64,000 bases of DNA. Source: Gavia stellata (lineage: Eukaryota; Chordata; Aves; Gaviiformes; Gaviidae). The notes below the pieces were generated by a model. That model was not told where the DNA came from. It did no database searches and saw only the letters and a list, made by a program, of their open reading frames with translations. The position numbers and the translations under genes are program-made. Positions 24,749 through 37,035 of this stretch are shown piece by piece. The stretch is from NCBI RefSeq assembly GCF_030936135.1, contig NC_082619.1:1491208-1555207 (forward strand), written 5' to 3'. How positions within the stretch are numbered: position 1 is the first letter of the stretch; each line of letters begins with the position of its first letter.

Positions 24749-27700
24749 CTAGTCTTCTAATGGACTGGCTTCCTTTTCTTCTCTAATCTTCAGATTCTCC
24801 TTTTCTCTACTGTTATAAAAAAAGCGGGTAAAAAAAGAAAAAAAGCCCAAATCAGCGTCAGATATCCTGAGCAGCAGAGTCACGTTCTGAGTTACGTTTA
24901 GCATGCATAACGTATAACAGGAAGTTAAATGACACGATAATAAGCTACATGCATGGTGACCACAGTGTCAGGTTCATGGAGAAAAGAACAGAGTGATCAT
25001 CTGCCAACTGCCACCACAACAGCTGGGTCCTCCTGAGGAGCCACCATGAAGGGCGAGAGCAAAATGAGGACTCCAAAGCTCATTCATCCCGGGGCTCTGT
25101 TCAAACTGCAGGTTAGCAGCCAGTTATTGCTAACTGGGCTGGCAGTTTGGCATTGCAGACGCTTAGTGTAGGGTCCAAGCCAATGATTCAGAATAGCTAG
25201 GAAGATACATTTGACAAGCGTTCCCAGAAGCCTTTCTCTCTCTCCTCTGTCCTTACAGTTCAGTGTCTGCCACCTCGAGCCTCTTCTCCTGCGCTTTCTT
25301 CCGATGGTGCTGACAGGCAATCACAGCTGTCACCAGAATGATCATCAGCACACAAGCAGACACGATGGCCACCGCCAGGAAGTGGATTTCTGAGAAATGC
25401 ACTGCATGGAGAGAGACAGAGAAATGAACAAGAGGGATGCACAGGGGCCCCTTGGTATGAGGCTGGGAACCTGTGTCCCCGAACAGAACCTTTCCTCAGG
25501 CTCCTCTTTGCCTTCTATCCATTAACTACCCTCATGCTTTCTCTCTATAATCCCTTTTCTTCCATACATTTTCCCACATGTGGAGGAAGACCTGCCAATG
25601 CTTCGCACTGGCTAAATTCAGGTGACTTCTGGTGGGTTCTTGGCCTCTCACCTTTCTGCACAACTCTGAGTCGCACTTCACCGATTGTGCCATCAACATC
25701 TGGTGGGTTCTTCACCTGGCAGGTGAATGTCCCGTTGTCAGTGGGCTGCAAATTCCAGATAACGATGGAAACATCATTGCGCTCAATATTCCCATCCCAG
25801 GTGACTCGCTCTTTAAACCGTCCAGCAGACAGCTTGTAGGGCTCCTTCAGGTAATAAAATACCTACAAGAAGGAGAGGAGCTGTCACTGCTACACACTGC
25901 GCAGTCCTCGCGATGGAAGCAGCACGTGAAAGTGGAGTGCCGCTGGCTGAGGCACATGGCCAAAACTAAACCTAAACAACGTTTCTTTAGCCAGGGTCTG
26001 TAAACAAAACTTCTTGCTCAGCGTAATCATTACAAGTAGCAGAGAAAAGGCCAAAGATGTACATACTTGTGCGTTTCAGCTGTGATTGCCCATACCCCCA
26101 CCCGGAATTGCTGCAGTCACTGGGCTTACCAGTGGTAAGTCCCAGCTTACTGGGACTGGTTTGTCTGGGCAAGTGTGCACCCCCGAAATGGAGCGTAAAG
26201 GTTTCACTCACTGGCTCATGAGAGCTCAGGTCCTCAGGCTGGAAGTTCCAGGTCACTGACAGGTGCTGGCTAACAGGGCTGCTGCTGGAAAAGGTGCATT
26301 TTAACCGCAGGTTAGTGCCGTTCACAGCATCCACCTCCTTGGAAGTGTAGACCTCCACGGCTGCCGCAGGCCACAGTGCTGCATGGAAAAGAGCGGGCGT
26401 TAGAGGTAAGGAGGACTGCTGCCTAGGAGGAAGCTCATCACTTTTCCTTATCTGCGTTTAGTCTATCCAGGAGCCTGCCTTATCTGTCCCCGTCAATGTT
26501 TAACCTGACAGTCTCAAGCACACAGACATAATCACCGAGGGGGGTGATCCTGCGTATGCAGAATCCAAGAGATCCCCTGTGCTTCGTGGATTTTGTCAGT
26601 TGATAGGCAAGCTGCACAGTGCTGGTTTCAAGGGAGTTTGCACTCATCTGAACTGCCGGTACAGTGCTTTCTTTATAGTTTTGTGGCTGCACAGTTAAAC
26701 ACTTACCGATCTGATACCTGGTTGAGAGAGGACGGCTGAGAAGGACTTGCCTGTAGGGACAATAGACTTTCTTTTGGGGGGAAATGTCTCTCTTCAGGCA
26801 CGAGCAAACTCGACATCCAGGAGGTGCAATGCTGTTGTAAACGCCACCGCTCCTTAAATATATACTTGCCTCTGACCAAGATACCATGGAACTCTTCGTG
26901 TGTTTGTCCTGGTGTCGTGGTTTAAGCCCAGCTGGCAACCAAGCACCACACAGCCGCTCACTCACTCCCCCCAGGTGGGATGGGGGAGAGAATCGGAAGA
27001 GTAAAAGTGAGAAAGCTCGTGGGTTGAGATAAAGACAGTTTAATAGGTAAAGCAAAAGCCGCACACGCAAGCAAAGCAAAAGAAGGAATTCATTCACCAC
27101 TTCCCATCGGCAGGCAGGTGTTCAGCCATCTCCAGGAAAGCAGGGCTCCATCACGCGTAACGGTTACTTGGGAAGACAAACGCCATTACTCCAAATGTCC
27201 CCCCCTTCCTTCTTCTTCCCCCAGCTTTATATGCTGAGCATGACGTCATATGGTATGGAATATCCCTTTGGTCAGTTGGGGTCAGCTGTCCCAGCTGTGT
27301 CCCCTCCCAACTTCTTGTGCACCCCCAGCCTACTCGCTGGTGGTGAGAAGCAGAAAAGGCCTTGACTCTGTGTAAGCACTGCTCAGCAGTAACTAAAACA
27401 TCCCTGCTTTATCAACACTGTTTCCAGCAAAAATCCAAAACACAGCCCCATACTAGCTGCTATGAAGAAAGTTAACTCTACCCCAGCCAAAACCAGCACA
27501 CCTGGTCACATTTTCACAAGTGATTACACTCTACTGCACTCAATTCCCCAAGCAGATTTCTTCAGAAAAGCAGTCCTGCCCTTTCGAGTGGGACTGCTGA
27601 GCCCCCATAAACAATTTCTATTTCCCATGCTAGAACTTTCCTTTATACACTTTGTATTATCAGCCTGAGTGTCATGCACACCGTGGTGAAAAACGCTCTT

Positions 27701-29206
27701 ACTGATGTAAGCAGTGCCTGTTAGAATGTTAATAGCCCAGCTGGACAGCTGCAGTCGAATATAGTCGGGCTGAGGAACTCAACGGGAAATCCTCAAGGTA
27801 AATCTGTAAGCTTTTGTTTGTCAAAGAAACATCCTCTGTTAACCAAGCCACCACAGCTGCCGCTTTAAAAATAAGTTAGGATCGCTAACTCGATGCTACC
27901 CTGAGAGCGAGACAATCAGCAAGAGAGAGAGCATCAAGACACCGAAAGAAGAAAAATGAAAACTAGGAAAACCGAAGGGTTGCTGGGGAAGATACCTCTC
28001 TCGCCTGAGCCCTAGCTGTCCTCCGGCTTGCCCTGCCATTCCAGACGGAGTTCAATCACTCTGTCAGGTTGGTGCCACCAAAACGGTGGTGCTGCACGTT
28101 CTCGCTTTTTTCCCCACGATCGCTGTGTTGCTTGCCTGTCCGCTTTAGCTCCCTGAGTTAGTGGGTTAGTTTCCACAAAACAGCAGTGCTGAGCTAAAAA
28201 TCTCGCTGCTGCTGAAAGGGACAGTCCTCCCTGTTCCTGATCATATGCTCCCATTAGTTTCCTTTTCCTCACTGGTTAAGCTAACCCAGCAGAAAAAGCA
28301 AATATTAATAATTTCCTGTCACTTTAGGAAGATGAGTTAACTCACCCCAGTGTGATCCAAGCAAAAAAAGCTTATCTGGGGTTGTCAAATACAGCTTCAC
28401 AATACAGACGATCAATACATCTCCTGTATTTGAAAATAATTTATAACCAAAGACTTCCTTGCCATATAATTTTTTTCTCTCAAAGGAGAAAGTATTTGAA
28501 ATGCCAAAACATTGAAGGAGTTCCCATTTGAAAAACTTCATTGGCAGAGATCATGTTTCTCAGCCCAAGATTCTGTGTCGAACCTTTTCATTTTAAACTC
28601 CTTTAAAAGAACAACTGTGGGAAATAATAAGCGTAAAATACTTTTTTCAAGGCAGATTACGGAGCGTATCCGTGTGCTGATGCATTTGGGAAAGGAGGAC
28701 AGGGTGGTCTTAGATTCCAGCTATGTTTATATAAACCACTGAAAAGTCAAGCGAGTTTATTGTTGTCAGTCTGGAATCGTTGCTGTGTAAAGGATCTAAA
28801 ATCCCAGTGCTGCTTAACAATCTCTGATTGTCTAGTAACAAAGGTAGTGGGAAAAAACATCTAGGAGTAAAGTCCAGATTCCTGGCAGGAGAGGAAAAGA
28901 TGTGTAACCAGAGCTCAGAATGAGATCAGTATTCTTCTTCCGCTTCAACACACCTAAACCTGTTTGTCGAAGAAACTCAATCACTTCGTGTCACTTGCAG
29001 TGAGCCCAGGATGGAAAGAATCGCAGCAATCATCCACAACAAGTATCTGAGACTCCTATAAAGTCACTGCCTTAATGAGGACAACAATTAAGGGATCAGA
29101 AGAGGAAAGCCAAGATGGCAACTGAGGCCAGACAGTGCCAGGATTCCTTACCTCGGAGCTGTACCCCAAGGAAGAGCACAGCACCCAGCCAGTTGAGGCC
29201 ATGCAT
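24749..29206 (-). CDS. MPZL2: Myelin protein zero-like 2 / EVA1 (MPZL2), 5 coding exons
   Basis: Exons in order are 29206-29152, 26378-26212, 25862-25652, 25401-25257 and 24809-24749, giving 212 aa (human 215). The product is a homophilic Ig-family adhesion protein of epithelia and thymus. The first exon encodes the signal start ([18 protein letters not shown]), joining [13 protein letters not shown] in exon 2, which is nearly the human sequence. The V domain carries LKCTFSS, VTWNF and [20 protein letters not shown]. The membrane segment is in exon 4 ([20 protein letters not shown]), then basic QHHRKK. The last exon encodes [19 protein letters not shown], matching the human terminus. The exon 4 donor GTAAGG overlaps an in-frame TAA, so failure to splice ends the protein at ADTEL. 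Phases are 1, 0, 1 and 2. Confidence 0.96.
26913..27500 (-). mobile_element. Solo LTR of an avian endogenous retrovirus (ERVL-like) in MPZL2 intron 1
   Basis: A 588-bp element begins TG and ends CA, and is flanked by the 5-bp direct repeat CCTGG (26908-26912 and 27501-27505), as expected for a target-site duplication. On the minus strand it starts TGTGCTGGTTTTGGCTGGGG, a sequence I associate with a common bird LTR. It carries a CRE-like TGACGTCA (27241-27248) followed by a TATAAA (27226-27231), so transcription would run on the minus strand, as MPZL2 does. No internal retroviral part is present. The family call is inferred from the 5-bp duplication; intact ends suggest moderate age. Confidence 0.85.
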
Positions 29207-32200
29207 GGGGAAGGCAAGTCTGTACTCCACGGGCTGAGCGGTGCCGGAAAGAGACATTCGTTTCAGGTTCCCAATAACTGGATGAAAGATGAACTTCTGA
29301 GGGTTTTCCCCGCACAGCAGAGCAAATTCCTTTCTCTCAGCTTGGCCTGCAAGGCGATGCGAGTACTCCTTCCTGCTTGAGTCAGCGCGCACGCCCTGCC
29401 CTCGCACTGAACGGCAAGGTGCGGCCGGCACAGCTCACTGCTGTGTGAAAACCAGGGAGATTTTCAAGGTAAGATTAATTTCTTCTGCCTCCCATATTCT
29501 TTTGCTCTTTCGTGTTGCAATCATCCCTCCTCCCACCTTCCACTTGAAACCACTCCCCTCTTGTGGGAGGTGATCTTGCTCCTAAAAGAAAATTTGCCTG
29601 AAGGCGTTTATATCTAGTGAGGGTCATTTGTTTGGCCAAAACCTGCAAACAATCCAAACAAAGCAACCCAAAGACCGTGGGCACACGTCCAGAGGGTGGA
29701 AATGTCCTGCTGAAACACGGACACCTACCCTAGAACAAGCGATGGTTATAATGTTACTTGGTTGCAGCCATCCCGCAGAAGAACTGGGAGACTGCATTAG
29801 CTGGTGCTTGTAAAATTCTTGGAAAAGTCAAAAGACCAGGACACTGGCCATGAGTCTAGCCCGGTGGTAGTCCAGGCACAGCGGGGGAAACCCCACTGTG
29901 CTTAACAAGCGGCGCAAGGTGCTAGAGAAACTCAGTGCCACACAAAATATTTTCCTAGTGGCACGTGGCAGTTGTGAGAGCAGGTAACCGAGTTGTGCGT
30001 GTGTATTGGCAAAATAAGGATGTTTGCATTCGAAGACCGTAAATCACTTTAACAGCAGAACCTGCTGCTGGCTGGGGCTGTGTTTGTGTCTGGTCCATGG
30101 TCTAGTTCCAAGAAGTCATCCCAGGTTACGAGCTTTCGCTGTGACTGATGCTAATGTTCCTTGCAGTGGTGCCAAGGCAGGGATGGGGAGGATACCCTAA
30201 CCTCTGGATGTCTTGAAGGGCTCCCTTCAGCTCAGAGCTGAAGGGCAGTCTTGCTGTGCAGCAGTGTGGGCTCCGATCGGGATGTTTTGGATTACCTGAG
30301 ACACACTGAGAGGATGTCAGAACTGGCTAGAACAAGGTTTTGGTGGAAAGAGGACAGCTGCAGGACTCTCAGGCTCCCTGGTAATGAGCAACCATGTGGA
30401 CATCTCTCCTCCCATTTGCTGTTGTAACATCCTTGTGGCAGTTTCTGAGAATGCTGAATTTATTTTTTACCTTTTAGACTTCAAGTTACAAATCTGGCAA
30501 TGAAAAAAAGCGCTGAGGCCACCAGTCTCATGGATTGTCCACAGAATAGCACAGAGAACCTTGTCTCTGCTAATGGCTCTGAGACACCAGATATCTCTAG
30601 TTTCATGGGAATAATTTGGCCCTGTCTTAACCCTTCATCACTGCATCTCCCCAGATTTCCACTCGGCTCCTATTCCAAAACACCATCTCCCTTTCTTTCA
30701 TTGCCACCATAAGTATTTATTAGGCTGGGGTTTTATGTTTGTTTTGTAAACAGGACACTTTCGCTTTTTTCCTCTGCCACCTCCTTAGGCTTCAAGCAGA
30801 GGGAAACGGAAAGCCAGCATGCTCCCACTTCGTCCGTGCCAGCATCCCTGCTGGAAGCAAAGCTTGGGAAGGCCCCTGCCCCAGTCCCGTGGAGGTGTGG
30901 AGGTCTTCGCCTGCCCCAAGCGCAAGTTCGGGAGGAGCCCGTTCCCTTTCTGCCTGCCGCCCCGAGACAGGCTGGGGCGGGCCGGGTGAGAGCAGAGCAG
31001 GCTGGGCAGCGTCAGAGCCCGCTCCAGTGGAGCCAGGCCACTGCTGCTCGGGCTGGCCCCCCGAGGGAGGGCAGGGCACCGGGCATGCCTCGGAGGGGGC
31101 ACCGCGAAGCCTCCAGGCGGGCCGCTGGCAGAGGCCGCCCGGCGCGGGGTCTGGGCTCCTCCCGGCCGTGCACGGAGGGATGTCTTGGGCTCTCGGGCCG
31201 GCTTTGCCGTGCCATGTTCCTTCTGCTGTTGGCAGCTTGTGAGACAGAGGCGTTCTCCAAAGAGCCTTAGCCCTGTCCCTAGCATTTACCTCTTGGGAGG
31301 GCTGCTAGGCTGGGGAGTACACAGATGTCAAGGTGAATTGAAGAAATAAAGTTGATGTTATTGTAGGTGCAATTTGTAACGTGAGTATGAATGCTGCATG
31401 AAAATGTAGAATTGCTTTTGCAGTCTCATATTGGAACTGAAGAGAAACAGCAACACGGTTCAGCAAGTTCCCTCCTGACGGGAGAGCATGTCGTCGAGTA
31501 CCTGTCGGGAGCAGAGCGTTAGCTTCAGGTCAGAGGCTTGCAGCAGGGCTTGCTGTGCTTAGCCACCGCTTTCGCTGCGCTCCTCGCTGTCAGCTGTGTG
31601 CAGAGGAGAGTCTGGGTGAGGAGCTGGCAATGCCACTCTTGACGAGGCAGCAGCAATAAATGGGCTGCATCAGAGCAAAATAACAAAAGCAGAGTCCAGA
31701 TTGCGTCATCAGTGACTAAAACCCCCCGGGTTTTACAGCCGGGCACGTGCGGGCTCATTTCTGCTGGCCGTACAGTGTCTCTAGGTGCTGAGCCTCTTGT
31801 AGCGTTTCTGGTTCCTTTCTTTATTCCCTCGCTGTGTTAAGTCGCTGGCAGCAGTTTGAACTTCAGAAACAGTCGCTTTGAAAAGTTGTTAGGAAGGTCC
31901 TGATGGCAAAGCTAATCCAGGCTTGTTTCTTTTCTCCTGCCGCTCCTAGGGCTGTTACAACAGGTCTCCGGAGACTTGAACTGGGCCGGTGCAGAGCACC
32001 CACCCCTTGCTGTCAATGACATCAAACGTCCGTGAAGACGTTTTGAGCCTCCGCACTTCCTGACACGGTCTTGTTTTATCATACGTGTTCTCTGTCTTTC
32101 TTGGCTGCCTGCAGGTTTCACTGGAAACAGTGAATCTCCCCAGCGCTGCTCAGATCGTTGCCGTACGCAATTCTGGGAAAAACTCTTGGGCCTCTTTCTT

Positions 32201-32307
32201 GTAAGCAAGAACTCAAAAAGCCAATGCCTTCTTTCTTCCTTCGCAGCCAGCCTCAGTGATGCCAATCTGACGTGGTAGAGAAGAGCAAGAGAAGGAGGAC
32301 GGCAAGG
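29207..32307. other. MPZL2-CD3E divergent intergenic interval
   Basis: The two genes are head to head with 3.1 kb between start codons, so their promoters and any T-cell regulatory elements probably lie here. No exon was recognised. A CpG-rich patch stands out at about 30850-31230. Confidence 0.55.
30850..31230. promoter_or_regulatory. CpG-rich patch between MPZL2 and CD3E
   Basis: A local rise in GC and CpG (runs such as GGCCGCCCGGCGCGGGG) is bounded by A/T-rich DNA. It is 1.1 kb upstream of CD3E. Open frames across it have no recognisable similarity. It may be an unannotated promoter or only an isochore patch. Confidence 0.35.
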
Positions 32308-35300
32308 ATGGGGCTGGAGCGGTCCTTGCCTCTGCTGGCACTCCTGCTGTGTGTGGGTGAGTACAGCCGGGCAGGAGCCCGCCGGGAGCAGAAGGGTGGC
32401 TTCCCCGGGGGCTGCAGAGGGGGAAGCACAGGGGTGTGCGCCTGGTTTTGCCATGTACCTGCAGCCACATCTTCTGCAGCTGGCCCGCGCAGTGCCTGTG
32501 GAGCTGCTGCTCCCCAGAGTGAATTCCCTCGCCAATTTTTGCTTACTAGCTGCTTCACTAAGACACCTGGTCTCCAAACTTCCTGCGGCTTGATGCACTG
32601 CTTTCTGCAGCAGTGTGAATGGCAAGCTTCTGTGTTTTAAATTTTATTTTTACGCTTTATTGATGCACTTTCCTTAAACCGCTTTGTGATCATGGGTAAA
32701 TAAGTTCAGTTCAGATTCACTCTGATATCAGGGGAGTGGTAGCAATTTCCATGTTACCAGTTTGAACTGACCAGCATTTAGAAAGCTGGTTTAGGATGAA
32801 GTGCAGAGTATCTGTAAAGAAGCTGGTAACTATGAGAGATGATAAGTCTGAAAGATAATTAAAAGATACTACAGTAAGACTACAGCTGCTCTGCCCCTGT
32901 GTTGCAAATACCAACTGCTACTCTTTGAGAAGATTGGAAACATTCGGTTTAGCAACGGCCTGATCTTTTTTCAAATTTAAATTCCTCTTATCTAAAGAAA
33001 AAAGCATCAAATCACCTTCTCTCCAGCAAAGTCCTGTGCCTGTGGCATTTCGAATCTACAATTTCGTTACAAGTAACTCCTATTGTAAAGCAAGCATTAC
33101 CTGGGATGAGACGACAGCACTGAACACATGAATACGGGTTGTTCCTTTATTTACTTACGTTACTTTCTATCAACAAATGTTTTTAAAGCAAATTGCAAGT
33201 CTGATTCAGACCTCCTAAAAACTGTTTCTATAATACTCCAGCTCCAGAGACTTCAGTGGAGTTACTTGTTTCCTACCAAGAGAGAAAAATCACTAAAGCT
33301 AAACTGCTTTACAGCGTTAAATCAAGCGTCAGGGTCCAATCCGCCAGTGAGCACACTCTTGCAGAGGACTGTGGCTCTTACTGCAGAAAGCAGGCATGAT
33401 TTTCCAGCAGTCTTTGGCCCACAATAATAAAGCAAAATTGTTGCACGTACAGCTCGCAATAACCCTTTTTCTAAACTGGGTCGGAAGATTATTCACATTT
33501 CCATTCTGCGTTAGTCCGTGTTAAAAATGGCTTCCAAAGGAAAAGACTGCATTTCAAAACAACATCCTGCCTCAGCTAGCAGAATGCTTCTAATGCCTTT
33601 AGCACAATTACGGGGTATAAACATCTCTTTCAAACAGCTGAGTTCAGAAAGGATACCCATGAAGTAGGAAAAGTGTATGATATCAGTAGCTAAATTACTT
33701 AACGCTTATTATTTTTTCTTTTGTAGTTGGCACCGCAGCTCAGCAGGGTAAGTGTTTTTTACCAGCATTCTTAACTATTCAGTATGATAAAAAGACCAAC
33801 TATGCCTCACAAGTGAGGAGTAAAAGTCAAATAGAAATGTCTGAATTTTGCAAGTATCGTAGGATAGGAAAAATTCCTTGTTCATTAATTGTCATTGATC
33901 TCACCAATTCGAAAAATTGCCTGTCATGAATTGCCCCTAATCGTTGCTAGTGATCCCCAAGCAGGGTTGGGCATTCTCCAACAGCAACAAGCAGTAAGGT
34001 ATAGCAGGCTGATTTGTTAACACTTATTGTTCTCTCCTTTGCAGATGATACCGAAGCACAGGAGGGTAAGTGTATTTTCCCAGCATTCTTAACTACTAAG
34101 CATGATACAAAGGCTGCAGATGCCTCACAGGTGAGGACTGCAAGGCAGATAGAAATATTTGAGTTCAAGCAGTATTTTAGGAGGAAAAAATTTCCTGTTT
34201 GTTAGTTGCTACTGTCATCAACGATCAGAAAAATCAGCCATAACGAGTTGCCCCTAATTACTGTTAGTGGCCTCCGAGCAGGGTTGGCCATTTGCAGAGA
34301 CCAGCAAGCATATGGGTAAATAGAAGGATGAATGGCAGGTGGCCAGGCTCTCTGACACGAAGCTGAACACTCTGCCATGCTATTTTGATACTGTTTAGCG
34401 TTGCAAAGAATTAGTGTAAAAAACTAAAGGAAAACACCCATGCAGAAGACACAGACACAGGGAATTTACATTACACCATGAAATCAAAGATTTTGCAGAG
34501 CAAACTGTCATGGTGGGATGATGGGTGGGCAGGGAAGCCTGCCCAGAAGCTGTTAGTAATGCTGGTATCCCCTCTCCTTGGCCCATCTTCCAATAAAGAA
34601 TTCCTGGTGGAGATTTCCGGAACCACGGTGACAATCACATGTCCCTTGACCGAAGACAACATAGTCTGGGACTCAAGCAGGACAAAACCAGACACCAAAG
34701 AGAGGAAGTACGTTATAGAGAATCACGACAGCTCTCCTGCCAACGTGAGTTGTTCGTCAGGTGATAGGAAGTACGAAATGTACCTGAATGCCAGAGGTGA
34801 GTGAAAAAGCGCGCAGTCTACGGGCTAAAGATGGAGTCTACGCATTTCAGTGACAGATATTAGGAGCTGAGACCTGATTTTCAGTGCTGCTGGGCTGGGT
34901 GAATGCGATTCTGTTGAGGCCCATCAACTGGGAGGGGGGTTTACCTCCACCCTGACAGAGTGATTTAAGCCTCTGAGCCATTTGAAATTTGGGCAGCTGC
35001 TCTGCATTCAGCACTTAGAGTCCAGCACAGGCAGAGGAGGGCAACCATCGAGGAGGTGTTTTGCACCCTCCGGCTCAGGCCATGCAAACAGCCGAGGGTA
35101 GCGAAGGATGTTGCACACACCAGCCCCCGGTCTGTGTTTGCAGACCGAAATGGCGGGGCGGATAGAATGGCCCGTGCTGGCCCCCTTCCTTCCTGTTTGC
35201 TCTTTTCTCCTTCTCACCCAGAACTGCCTCTTTTCTGCTAGTGCTAAGCAGATGAGCGAGGCCTGGACTTTCCTTGCGGGAAAGGAAGGGTGCCCGTCCC

Positions 35301-37035
35301 TGAGCACCTTCATCTCTTCTGCTGGCAGTGTGCGAGAACTGTGAGGAGCTGGATGCCTTGACAGTGACAGGGATTATCACGGCGGATCTTCTTATCACCT
35401 TCGGGGTGCTGATTCTGGTCTATTACTTCAGCAAAGACAGGAAGGGGAGAGCGAGCGCTGGTGCTGGCAGTCGGCCACGAGGTAAGAGCCATTTCAGGCG
35501 TCTCGGCTCTCCACGATGTCCGCTAAGCACTACATTAAGCACTTGCCCCTGCCCACTGACGGAGCCTCTTCTGCTCCCTCCAAGCCTCCAAGACCTTGCC
35601 AAACAACGCTCCTGCTTGCCGCATCTGTTGCTCCGGGCTGCCTTCTTGTATGGGATGGGTGCGGCTGCTGTGCTGCGTTGAAGGCTTCCCGCCCATAGGA
35701 AACCATTTCGCAGACTGCTGTGCAGCAGCGTTGAGTCTGTGCTGAAGCAAATTCTGCATGGCGGGGGCTCAGCTTGCAGGTGTAGCTGCAAACCCAGCCT
35801 GGCCCTGGCCCGCTCAGCTGCTGCCTCAGGCAATCAAAGACCAAGAATTAAGCCCACACCCAGAAGATGCGGTCAGAAATCGTGGTGTTATTAAAACTGT
35901 ATATTTCCATTTCTGGCTTCTGAGGCCATGGTTTGGTGACCCCGTGGGTCCAGCAGTGGGGCTCATGTTATAAATGCGGGGGTAAAGTGGTGCAGGGTGG
36001 TGACCTTATGATGCTGGTTCAGATTTGTTCAAGAAGTGTTGAGGGTAACATTTGTACCAGGAGACTGCCTGTCAGACAAGTGCCGTGGGTGCTCACCAGC
36101 CAGGCTTTGTGCAGATCAGGCATTGCCACTTCTCCCCCAGCCTCCACAAAGCTGATATAACCCTTTCAGCAGGTCTAAATTCCCTGTTGTGTGCTTACCG
36201 TGCATGTTGCGTGCTGGGTTCAACAGAAATGTGATGGTGTGCTCATGCTTGTGCAGCTTGCTGAGGCGGAGGAGTATAGGTCTGGTATCCATATTGTGGA
36301 GCTGCAGCCTGGGCCTGTGCTTATGAGGACTTCTTGTTTTCAAGTATCTCTTCACAACCAGGAAAGCCAGAAATTTACCCTTTCTAAAGAAAGCTGATTT
36401 CTTCCTAAATGATCACAAGGCCTTCTGCCTGCAGCAGTTGAGTCTAAAAGCTCTAAGCTCATAATAAAGTCACGCGAGTTGACCCATAGCATGCATTACC
36501 CTGGGATCATCTCCATGAAAGTCCCTCCTGCTGTGTTACATGAATCATCGCCAAGGATGACCTCTCTTTGCCTCTGCTGCAGGTCAGAAGATGCAGCGTC
36601 CTCCACCTGTTCCAAACCCGGACTACGAGGTATGGAGAACCTAATTTTTTCCATCTCTCTTCGCTGGTTGGGGAGGGATAGCCAGAGCTGGGAATCTGTC
36701 GCATTTATCCTTTTTGCTCCTTTGAAGAAGCACCCAGTCAATCTCCAAGCCTTCCCGGGAGTGGAGGAAAAAAGTGGTGAGGGTGAAGCCCCTTCTCCTG
36801 GTGCCGACACAGGGAGTCGGGAGCAGAGCTGCAGCTTCTTGTGCATGCTACCAGAGCAGCACTACACCTGCTCTCTCCGTTCTGTTTTTCTCCACGTATT
36901 ATGTGGACCAAGACTCTGGCGTTGTTTGAGGGTGTGTTAATAAGGATTCCCAAACTAACATCTCTGCTGTTCCCACAGCCCATCCGGAAAGGCCAGCGGG
37001 AAGTGTATGCAGGCCTGGAATCCAGGGGCTTCTGA
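32308..37035 (+). CDS. CD3E: T-cell surface glycoprotein CD3 epsilon (CD3E), 7 coding exons
   Basis: Exons are 32308-32356, 33727-33747, 34045-34065, 34599-34796, 35329-35481, 36583-36629 and 36979-37035, giving 181 aa. CD3 epsilon pairs with CD3 gamma/delta and couples the T-cell receptor to cytosolic kinases. The signal peptide is MGLERSLPLLALLLCVVG. Exons 2 and 3 are 21-bp micro-exons encoding the mature N-terminus. Exon 4 is the Ig domain (EISGTTVTITCP) with one NVS sequon. Exon 5 gives the dimer motif CENC (98-101) and a membrane helix with Asp116 (IITADLLITFGVLILVYYF). The tail has the Nck-binding proline motif RPPPVPNPDYE and an ITAM (YEPI at 162, YAGL at 173). All introns are GT-AG and phases agree throughout. 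Confidence 0.97.
33690..34007 (+). repeat. Tandem duplication unit A, with CD3E exon 2
   Basis: This stretch and the next (34008-34325) align end to end at a spacing of about 317 bp. They share the acceptor tract, a 21-bp exon, the GTAAGTGT donor, CAGCATTCTTAACTA, GCCTCACA-GTGAGGA, GTTGCCCCTAAT/ATTGCCCCTAAT and GCAGGGTTGG. The exons match at 15 of 21 bases. Confidence 0.88.
34008..34325 (+). repeat. Tandem duplication unit B, with CD3E exon 3
   Basis: This is the second copy of the CD3E intron-exon-intron unit. Its exon encodes DDTEAQE where unit A encodes VGTAAQQ. Substitutions and small indels are spread over the whole length, so the duplication is not recent. Confidence 0.88.

Noticed and set aside
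30739-31242. A 167-codon plus-strand open frame upstream of CD3E
   Set aside because: No recognisable domain, no supporting splice structure, and overlapping open frames on both strands in a GC-rich patch.
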